Under the pieces are notes generated by a model. That model made no database searches. It worked only from the letters and a program-made list of their open reading frames with translations, and had not been told where the DNA came from. A program made the translations under genes and the position numbers. This document shows positions 1 to 4,232 of a stretch of 6,393 nucleotides of DNA, in pieces. The DNA comes from Brevibacterium picturae (GTDB lineage: Bacteria > Actinomycetota > Actinomycetes > Actinomycetales > Brevibacteriaceae). Position 1 is the first letter of the stretch. Every line of letters starts with the position of its first letter. The DNA is taken from positions 1 to 6,393 of the forward strand of contig NZ_JAKDJU010000171.1 of the NCBI RefSeq assembly GCF_030453725.1. The letters run 5' to 3'.

Positions 1-14
1 GAGACGCCCAGTCA

Positions 15-55
15 TGGTGCCCCCAGCAGGACTCGAACCTGCAACCTACGGATTA
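15..55 (-). other. tRNA 3' end fragment (tRNA-Lys-like), putative attachment site
   Basis: Read on the minus strand, this ends in CCA (complement at 15-17). It shows a T-arm with stem GCAGG/CCTGC around a TTCGAGT loop, the 3' acceptor strand TGGGGGC followed by discriminator A, and a TCCGT anticodon-stem 3' strand preceded by TAA. Beyond about position 56 the sequence does not continue as a tRNA: there is no matching ACGGA stem, no D-arm and no proper anticodon loop. A tRNA 3' segment without its 5' half is the known signature of one end (attL or attR) of an element integrated by a tyrosine recombinase into a tRNA gene. The TAATCC...GGTT stretch recalls actinobacterial tRNA-Lys, but the anticodon is missing, so the identity is inferred. 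The nearby excisionase-like gene supports this reading. Confidence 0.72.
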
Positions 56-431
56 CGTAACGGGGTCTTCGGTCACTGCAGGTCACCGGGGGATTTAGTG
101 GCTTCCACCTGCAGATATGGTCAAAAACTGTCTCACGATGCCTCAGTCAAGATCCGCCGATTTCACGGTGCTACACCGAATAACTCGTTCTTAACTCGTA
201 CCTCGATCGAGGACCGGGAACCGAGACCAGACCGATTCCGCAGCCCCGAGACGCCGCCCCCAGGCTACCGCGTGAAGCGCGCCAGGCGGATCCCGGACGC
301 AGCATGGGCCACCAGTAGCCACAGTGAACCATCGGCCTCCAGGAAGAGCTTCGCGACAGGTTCCGTGAACCCCCGCCCACTGTCGTGGAGCACAAGGGCC
401 GAACCGCGGCCCCGCCACTTCGGAGGTCACG
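56..431. other. Gene-free interval between tRNA fragment and excisionase-like gene
   Basis: I find no convincing gene in these roughly 375 bases. The long plus-strand open frame across it begins inside the tRNA fragment and reads through the excisionase gene in another frame. The interval holds short repeats: GGTCAC twice at 71-86, an inverted pair CTGCAGGT/ACCTGCAG at 76-83 and 107-114, TAACTCGT twice at 181-199, and a 12-bp palindrome at 201-212. It is the expected place for integrase or excisionase binding sites and for the promoter of the gene at 432. A short stretch at about 328-430 has an open frame with plausible codon use (reading LQEELRDRFREPPP), preceded by a stop. It may be the tail of a decayed upstream gene, but I cannot identify it. 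Confidence 0.5.
181..212. repeat. 11-bp-spaced direct repeats plus palindrome, candidate Int/Xis or operator site
   Basis: TAACTCGT occurs at 181-188 and again at 192-199, an 11-bp period close to one helical turn. It is followed directly by the perfect 12-bp palindrome CCTCGATCGAGG at 201-212. Closely phased direct repeats are typical of binding sites for small winged-helix excisionases and for integrase arm domains. This cluster lies between a putative attachment site and an excisionase-like gene. The binding role is inferred from position and spacing only. Confidence 0.35.
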
Positions 432-650
432 ATGCCCCGCAAGCCCGCCGTCCACGATGTCGTCTCACTCGACGAACTGATGACCGCCAACGACGTCGCC
501 GACGTCCTCGGACTCTCGGCCGGAACTCTCGCCAACTGGCGCAGCCTCGGCATGGGGCCCACCTACGTCAAGCTCGGCGGCCGTGTCCGCTACCGCGTCT
601 CCGGCGTCAACTCCTGGGTCGCCAGCCAGGAACACAAGAGCGCCGGCTGA
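432..650 (+). CDS. AlpA/Xis-like helix-turn-helix protein (putative excisionase)
   Basis: This is a 72-residue protein. Residues about 15-62 form a MerR/AlpA-type (HTH_17) DNA-binding fold: LMTANDVADVLGLS is the first helix pair, GTLANWRSLGMGPTYVKLG the recognition region and following turn, and RVRYRVSGVNSWV the wing and last helix. Small proteins of this kind act as excisionases or recombination directionality factors, bending attachment-site DNA so that the integrase excises the element. The ATG at 432 is supported by a GGAGG at 422-426 with 5-bp spacing. The gene sits about 375 bp from a tRNA-derived attachment-like sequence, but no integrase gene remains in the window. A purely regulatory role is also possible. 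The family call is firm; the excisionase role is inferred from context. Confidence 0.75.
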   Translation: MPRKPAVHDVVSLDELMTANDVADVLGLSAGTLANWRSLGMGPTYVKLGGRVRYRVSGVNSWVASQEHKSAG

Positions 651-691
651 CCCCGATACCCTGCACGACGGGAGAAGACACAGAAGGGCAC

Positions 692-709
692 ATGACCAGA
701 GCCATCTAG
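692..709 (+). pseudogene. Possible truncated integrase start (5-codon stub)
   Basis: About 40 bp after the excisionase-like gene, an ATG at 692 follows a purine-rich GAAGGG (683-688). It codes for MTRAI and then meets a TAG at 707-709, just left of the IS3 element at 736. In actinobacterial integrative elements a tyrosine integrase often follows the excisionase at this spacing, and many begin with MTRA. The stub fits the first codons of an integrase gene cut off by later insertion or deletion. This is an inference from position and four residues only; it could be chance. Confidence 0.25.
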
Positions 710-735
710 ATGCGGACACCACCGCCCACGCCGGT

Positions 736-760
736 GGGACTGATGCGCCATCAGGTGTCA
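736..760 (+). repeat. IS3-family left terminal inverted repeat
   Basis: This is an exact reverse complement of 1979-2003 over 25 bp. It contains the partial dyad TGATG-CGC-CATCA at 741-753, so each end can fold on itself. The match stops at 735 and 761. Confidence 0.88.
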
Positions 761-805
761 AATGATCTGTGGCGCCCAGCGGCGTTGCAGGAAAGGATGT
801 GCATC

Positions 806-1114
806 ATGCCTGCTCCCTACCCCCAAGAGTTTCGAGACGACGTCGTCCGCGTCGCGAGGAACCGTGAACCTGGCCAGAAGCTCGCCGTGATCGCGAAGGA
901 CTTCGGGATCTCCGAATCCTGCCTGACGAACTGGATGCGCCAGGCCGACGTCGAAGACGGTGCCCGGCCCGGGAAGACCCGAGAAGACTCGACCGAACGA
1001 CGTGATCTGCGGCGACGCAACCGGCTGCTCGAGCAGGAGAACGAGGTCCTGCGCCGCGCTGCCGCCTACCTTTCCCAGGCGAACCTGCCGGGAAGAAGCT
1101 CTACCCGCTCGTGA
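806..1114 (+). CDS. IS3-family transposase OrfA (helix-turn-helix subunit)
   Basis: This is a 102-residue OrfA. A transposase_8-type helix-turn-helix lies at about residues 7-48 (YPQEFRDDVV..., then KLAVIAKDFGISESCLTNWM) and recognises the terminal repeats. A leucine-zipper-like coiled coil follows at about 63-89 (LRRRNRLLEQENEVLRRAA), which mediates multimerisation. The ATG at 806 is preferred because AGGAAAGG (789-796) lies 9 bp upstream; an in-frame ATG at 797 touches that motif, and the frame open back to 710 crosses the inverted repeat. The stop at 1112-1114 overlaps the GTG of orfB (GTGA). As in other IS3 elements, a -1 ribosomal frameshift should give an OrfAB fusion. Reading ANLPG from OrfA into KKLYPLVSELA from the orfB frame restores the family's usual junction, placing the shift near 1088-1093. 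Confidence 0.85.
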   Translation: MPAPYPQEFRDDVVRVARNREPGQKLAVIAKDFGISESCLTNWMRQADVEDGARPGKTREDSTERRDLRRRNRLLEQENEVLRRAAAYLSQANLPGRSSTRS

Positions 1115-1971
1115 GCGAGCTCGCCACCGACGGGATCCCCGTCGCGGTGTCCTTGCGGGTCTTGAAGCTCTCCCGTCAGCCCTACTATCGCTGGCGGAAA
1201 CATCAGGTCACGGAGGCGGAGGTGGTCGAGGCGTATCGCGCCAACGCCCTGCTGGACGCCCACCGCGACGATCCCGAGTTCGGCTACCGGTTCCTGGCCG
1301 GCGAAGCCGCAGATGCCGGCGAGCCAATGTGCGAACGGACCGCGTGGAGGATCTGCCGGGACAACCGGTGGTGGTCCGCATTTGGGAAGAAGCGCGGCAA
1401 GAACAGGAAGCGACCAGGCGCACCCGTCCACGATGACCTGGTCAAGCGGGACTTCACCGCCGACGACGTGAACGAACTCTGGCTAACAGACATCACTGAG
1501 CACTGGACCGACGAGGGCAAGCTCTATCTCTGCGCGATCAAGGACGTGTTCTCCGGCCGGATCGTGGGCTACTCGATCAGCGACCGGATGAAGGCTCGCC
1601 TCGCGGTGAAGGCCCTGGACAACGCGATATCCAGGCGCCGCGACGCGGCCGGTTGCCTTGTCCACTCGGACCGTGGATCTCAGTTCAGGTCACGGAAGTT
1701 CGTGCACGCTCTGAACCGTCACCACCTCATCGGATCGATGGGCCAGGTCGGTGCTGCCGGTGATAACGCTGCAATGGAGTCGTTCTTCTCGCTGCTCCAG
1801 AAGAACGTCCTGGACCGCAAACGGTGGCGAACCCGAGAGGAGCTGCGGATCGCGATCATCACCTGGATCGAACGGACCTACCACCGCCGCCGGCGTCAGG
1901 CCCGTCTGGGCCGATTGACCCCCATCGAATACGAGACCATCATGAACCCGACCGTCAGCCTGGCGGCCTAA
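1111..1971 (+). CDS. IS3-family transposase OrfB (DDE catalytic subunit)
   Basis: This is a 286-residue OrfB with an HTH_21-like N-terminal part (about 20-85) and an rve integrase core (about 115-280). The catalytic triad is visible as D127 (WLTDITEH), D187 (VHSDRGSQF) and E223 (NAAMESFF), a DD(35)E arrangement diagnostic of the IS3 family. The C-terminus carries the usual RTYHRRRRQARLGRLTPIEYE block. The GTG at 1111 overlaps the orfA stop. The orfB frame is open upstream of it and encodes GKKLYPL, so OrfB is probably made mainly as the C-terminal half of the frameshifted OrfAB transposase. The reading frame is intact and all catalytic residues are present, so the element may still be active. 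Confidence 0.9.
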   Translation: MSELATDGIPVAVSLRVLKLSRQPYYRWRKHQVTEAEVVEAYRANALLDAHRDDPEFGYRFLAGEAADAGEPMCERTAWRICRDNRWWSAFGKKRGKNRKRPGAPVHDDLVKRDFTADDVNELWLTDITEHWTDEGKLYLCAIKDVFSGRIVGYSISDRMKARLAVKALDNAISRRRDAAGCLVHSDRGSQFRSRKFVHALNRHHLIGSMGQVGAAGDNAAMESFFSLLQKNVLDRKRWRTREELRIAIITWIERTYHRRRRQARLGRLTPIEYETIMNPTVSLAA

Positions 1972-1978
1972 CCCCAGC

Positions 1979-2003
1979 TGACACCTGATGGCGCATCAGT
2001 CCC
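1979..2003 (-). repeat. IS3-family right terminal inverted repeat
   Basis: This is the partner of 736-760, perfect over 25 bp, starting 8 bp after the orfB stop codon. The first residues of the downstream ISL3 open frame (MAHQS at 1988-2002) are translated from this repeat and are not native to that protein. Confidence 0.88.
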
Positions 2004-2827
2004 TTGGCGTCGATGAGCACGTCTGGCGCCACACCAGGCGTGGCGACAAGTACGTCACCGTGATCATCGACCTCACCCCGGTCCGCGATGGCGCCGGCCC
2101 AGCAAGGCTGCTGGACATGGTCGAGGGCCGGTCGAAGGCGGCGTTCAAGACCTGGCTCGCCGACCGCGAGGACGCCTTCCGTGACGCGGTCGAGGTGGTC
2201 GCGATGGACGGCTTCACCGGGTTCAAGACCGCCGCTGCAGAGGAGATCCCGGACGCGGTCACGGTGATGGATCCCTTCCACGTCGTGCGCTTGGCCGGTG
2301 ACGCCCTCGACAGGTGCCGGCGCCGGGTCCAACTCGCGATCCACGGGCACCGTGGGTTCAGGGACGTTCCGCTCTACAAGTCGCGGCGCACGCTGCACAC
2401 CGGCGCGGACCTGCTCACCGACAAGCAGAGCGACAGGCTACGCGCGCTGTTCGTTGATGACGCTCACGTCGAGGTCGAGGCGACCTGGGGTGTCTACCAG
2501 CGCATGATCGCCGCCTATCGCCACGAGGACCGGCAACGTGGCCGCGAGCTCATGGAGAAGCTGATCACCGACCTCAGCGCCGGCGTCCCCAAGGTGCTCA
2601 CCGAGCTCACCACCCTGGGCCGGACCCTGAAGAAGCGAGCCGCTGACGTGCTCGCCTACTTCGAACGACCCGGCACCAGCAACGGGCCGACCGAGGCGCT
2701 CAACGGACGGCTCGAACACCTGCGCGGCTCCGCACTCGGGTTCCGCAACCTGACCAACTACATCGCCCGAACCCTGCTCGAGACCGGCGGCTTCAGACCC
2801 CAACTTCTACACCCCCGATTGGGATGA
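2004..2827 (+). pseudogene. ISL3-family transposase, N-terminally truncated
   Basis: About 274 native residues remain of a transposase that is normally somewhat over 400. The catalytic DDE domain is present: D in LGVDEHVW near the new N-terminus, D in VAMDGFTGF (about 66 residues later), the conserved VMDPFHVV, and E in GPTEALNGRLEHLRG near the end. The C-terminus GGFRPQLLHPRLG is the usual family tail. The N-terminal zinc-binding and helix-turn-helix domains that recognise the terminal repeats are missing. The frame is open from an ATG at 1988, but that start lies inside the IS3 inverted repeat and no good ribosome binding site precedes it. The protein is therefore almost certainly non-functional for transposition. 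Confidence 0.85.
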
Positions 2828-2830
2828 GCC
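2807..2830 (-). repeat. ISL3-family right terminal inverted repeat
   Basis: Read inward on the minus strand, it starts GGCTCATCCC and contains GGGTGTAG, the usual look of ISL3-family ends (GGCTCTTCC type). It matches the sequence at 6346-6369 in 18 of 24 positions. The transposase stop TGA lies within it. Confidence 0.78.
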
Positions 2831-2841
2831 GCTTTCATGCT

Positions 2842-4014
2842 CTATGACAACTTGTATTCGTTTACGACGTCCATGTTGACCTCGACACCGAGTCCCGGCC
2901 CGCGGGGCACCTTGACATGTCCGTCCTCGACGGTGAAGGCGTCTGTCAGGAGGTCGTCTCGCAAGGAATTCCTCGTGCGGTCGAATTCGACGACGGGTTC
3001 GTTCTGTAGCGGAACCGGCCGATAGGTGTAGGGTACGAGAGGCAATGAGCTGCAGACCTGCATCGCGGCCGCAAATGCGATCCCGGAGCCCCATACGTGA
3101 GGAATCGTCCGGAGATTGTGTGTCGTCGCGAGTGCGGTGATGCGCTGTATTTCGGAAATTCCACCGCACACACATACGTCGGGCTGGATGATGTCGACAC
3201 AGCCGCCACCGATGAGATCTCGAAACCCCCACCGTGTGTACTCGGCTTCCCCGCCTGCTATGGCGAGATCGAGATGACTCCGCACTCGAGCGTAGCCCTC
3301 ACGGTCCTCGGGCGGCACCGGCTCCTCGAAAAACTCGTAGTTATGCCGCTCAAGCACGCGGCCCATCGCGATGGCGGTCTGCGAGTTGTATGCATGGTTT
3401 GCATCGGCAAACAGGACGAAATCTTCTCCGAGTCGTTCGCGCACGGTCTGGACGCGTAGCGCGTCGTCTCCGAGTGGCAAAAGGCCGACCTTAATCTTGA
3501 GCATTCCGAAACCTTGTTCCGCGTATCCAGCGACAGTGTCTCCTAGGACCTCAAGGTCGCGGTCACGGTCGAACTCCACCGACTGATAATAGCCACCGGT
3601 GCCGTATGCGCGGACGCGGTCGCGGTGCCTTCCCCCCATCAGGTCGCTGATCGACGCACCGAGCCTCTTACCGACAAGGTCCCACAGAGCGATGTCGATT
3701 GCGCTGAGCGCTTCGATGTAGGGGCCGCGCTGACCGAAGTCGCGGGTGCGTGCATAGAGCACGTCCCAGACGACTCCGGGCGCGGCCTCACGCAGTTCGA
3801 GGAGTTGTGGTCCGAGAACCTTCTCGATACAAGTCTGCACTGGCTCCGGTGGGCCGTACTGTCCGCCCTCGCCCCAACCAACTTCACCCTCAGACGTGGT
3901 GAGTCGTACTAGGAGGGAGGTCCGTTCCGGGAAGGAGGCTTGCGATGAGAAGAAGCGCTCGCGCCCGAGCGGGGTCTTAAGTACAAAGGTTTCGATTCGG
4001 TCAATCTTGAGCAT
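2842..4014 (-). CDS. Enolase-superfamily enzyme, mandelate racemase subgroup (galactarolactone cycloisomerase/acid-sugar dehydratase-like)
   Basis: This is a 390-residue protein with an N-terminal capping domain (about 1-130) and a (beta/alpha)7beta barrel (about 140-375). The mandelate racemase active-site residues are present at identical spacing: KxK base pair K173/K175 (LKIKVG), metal ligands D204 (FADANH), E230 (FFEEP) and E256 (GGEAEY), and the Asp-His dyad D279 (QPDVCVCGG) and H306 (PHVWGSG). Family members abstract a proton alpha to a carboxylate with Mg2+ help. The overall sequence, including GQRG...ALSAIDIALWD and VEFDRTRN, most resembles D-galactarolactone cycloisomerases, so the substrate is probably an aldaric or aldonic acid or its lactone. 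The exact reaction is not determined. The ATG at 4014 has AGGGAG (4022-4027) 7 bp upstream. A divergent permease and a GntR-type regulator support a sugar-acid role. The stop codon is 11 bp from the ISL3 end, so any downstream partner gene has been cut away. Confidence 0.88.
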   Translation of the reverse strand: MLKIDRIETFVLKTPLGRERFFSSQASFPERTSLLVRLTTSEGEVGWGEGGQYGPPEPVQTCIEKVLGPQLLELREAAPGVVWDVLYARTRDFGQRGPYIEALSAIDIALWDLVGKRLGASISDLMGGRHRDRVRAYGTGGYYQSVEFDRDRDLEVLGDTVAGYAEQGFGMLKIKVGLLPLGDDALRVQTVRERLGEDFVLFADANHAYNSQTAIAMGRVLERHNYEFFEEPVPPEDREGYARVRSHLDLAIAGGEAEYTRWGFRDLIGGGCVDIIQPDVCVCGGISEIQRITALATTHNLRTIPHVWGSGIAFAAAMQVCSSLPLVPYTYRPVPLQNEPVVEFDRTRNSLRDDLLTDAFTVEDGHVKVPRGPGLGVEVNMDVVNEYKLS

Positions 4015-4021
4015 CGTTGGA

Positions 4022-4027
4022 CTCCCT
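4022..4027 (-). promoter_or_regulatory. Ribosome binding site of the enolase-superfamily gene
   Basis: AGGGAG on the minus strand lies 7 bp upstream of the ATG at 4014 and supports that start. Confidence 0.7.
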
Positions 4028-4047
4028 GGAGGTGGCTTGACGTCGAG

Positions 4048-4056
4048 AACCTATCA
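4048..4056 (-). promoter_or_regulatory. Candidate extended -10 promoter for the enolase-superfamily gene
   Basis: The minus strand reads TGATAGGTT, a TGN extension followed by a TANNNT hexamer. No convincing -35 box is seen at 17-18 bp. Transcription would start near 4041, leaving a leader of about 26 nt that contains the ribosome binding site. The left arm of the 11-bp inverted repeat (4057-4067) lies immediately upstream, where a repressor would block the polymerase. Confidence 0.35.
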
Positions 4057-4067
4057 AACTCCTCTGA
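4057..4067 (-). promoter_or_regulatory. Candidate operator arm 1 (11-bp inverted repeat)
   Basis: TCAGAGGAGTT on the minus strand is an exact match to 4128-4138 on the plus strand. The two arms face each other across 60 bp that hold the permease promoter. Regulator binding is inferred; the local GntR/FCD protein is the obvious candidate. Confidence 0.4.
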
Positions 4068-4090
4068 TGACCGTGTGTTCTGAGCGCGGT

Positions 4091-4119
4091 TTGACACCGG
4101 CAACCTGCTCACGTAGCTT
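4091..4119 (+). promoter_or_regulatory. Sigma70-type promoter of the GntP-family permease
   Basis: TTGACA at 4091-4096, a 17-bp spacer, and TAGCTT at 4114-4119 form a near-ideal housekeeping promoter. The start is expected near 4126, giving a leader of roughly 107 nt before the ATG at 4233. The right operator-like arm (4128-4138) would fall just inside the transcript, a typical repressor position. Confidence 0.65.
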
Positions 4120-4127
4120 GCAACGTG

Positions 4128-4138
4128 TCAGAGGAGTT
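4128..4138 (+). promoter_or_regulatory. Candidate operator arm 2 (11-bp inverted repeat)
   Basis: TCAGAGGAGTT is the plus-strand partner of 4057-4067. It contains GAGGAG (4131-4136), which is also a good Shine-Dalgarno sequence for the in-frame GTG codons at 4143 and 4146, so a protein bound here could affect both transcription and start choice. Confidence 0.4.
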
Positions 4139-4153
4139 CAGAGTGGTGCGTCT

Positions 4154-4185
4154 CGTGCGGCTCCACAGAGAGCCCGCACGGGCTC
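4154..4185 (+). promoter_or_regulatory. Permease leader with two mutually exclusive hairpins
   Basis: Hairpin A pairs 4154-4163 with 4170-4180: CGTGCGG with CCGCACG, then CTC with GAG after a one-base bulge at 4173, closing a 6-nt loop. Hairpin B pairs GAGCCC (4170-4175) with GGGCTC (4180-4185) around a 4-nt loop. Both use 4170-4175, so only one can form at a time. No T-run follows either, so neither is an intrinsic terminator as written. Whether the switch is used is unknown; GC-rich sequence makes chance stems common. Confidence 0.35.
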
Positions 4186-4232
4186 GTCACGCGTTGGCGG
4201 CCCGCCGTCGCGCTGAAAGCAAGGTGACAACG

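Larger units (their letters stand above)
736..2003 (+). mobile_element. IS3-family insertion sequence, apparently complete
   Basis: The element is about 1.27 kb, with terminal inverted repeats at 736-760 and 1979-2003 that match perfectly over 25 bp. It encodes OrfA and OrfB in the IS3 layout: two overlapping frames, with OrfB in the -1 frame. If the true ends are the TG...CA pair usual for this family, the element is 741-1998 and the outer GGGAC/GTCCC is an inverted extension. No direct target duplication is seen with either choice (GGT against TTG, or GAC against GTC). Its right side abuts the middle of an ISL3 transposase gene, but the missing ISL3 5' part is not on its left side. The insertion has therefore been followed, or accompanied, by deletion or rearrangement. 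Confidence 0.88.
2004..2830 (+). mobile_element. ISL3-family insertion sequence, 5'-truncated remnant
   Basis: This holds the 3' part of an ISL3-family element: most of the transposase catalytic domain and the right terminal repeat ending GATGAGCC at 2830. The left terminal repeat and about the first third of the transposase are absent, and I do not find them to the left of the IS3 element. The 8 bp after the end (GCTTTCAT, 2831-2838) would be one copy of the target duplication usual for this family. The second copy should have been at the lost left end. Confidence 0.82.

Noticed and set aside
15..91. A complete tRNA gene on the minus strand
   Set aside because: A CCCCC run near 87-92 could pair with part of the acceptor strand, but there is no D-arm, no ACGGA anticodon stem and no U before a plausible anticodon. 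Only the 3' part is tRNA-like.
14..709. Long plus-strand open frame beginning MVPPAGLEPATYG
   Set aside because: Its start is a translation of the tRNA 3' end, a well-known artefact, and it then overlaps the excisionase-like gene in another frame. No ribosome binding site or domain supports it.
710..805. Upstream extension of OrfA to an ATG at 710
   Set aside because: It would read across the IS terminal repeat, and the ATG at 806 has a suitable ribosome binding site and matches the usual OrfA N-terminus.
1071..1077. TTTCCCA as the slippery heptamer for the IS3 OrfA/OrfB frameshift
   Set aside because: The heptamer is not in phase with the orfA codons (CTT TCC CAG), and the family-like junction falls later, near 1088-1093.
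2807..3232. Minus-strand open frame overlapping the enolase-superfamily gene
   Set aside because: It is out of frame with a strongly conserved enzyme and has no recognisable domain; it is a shadow frame, as are the plus-strand frames at 3097-3494.
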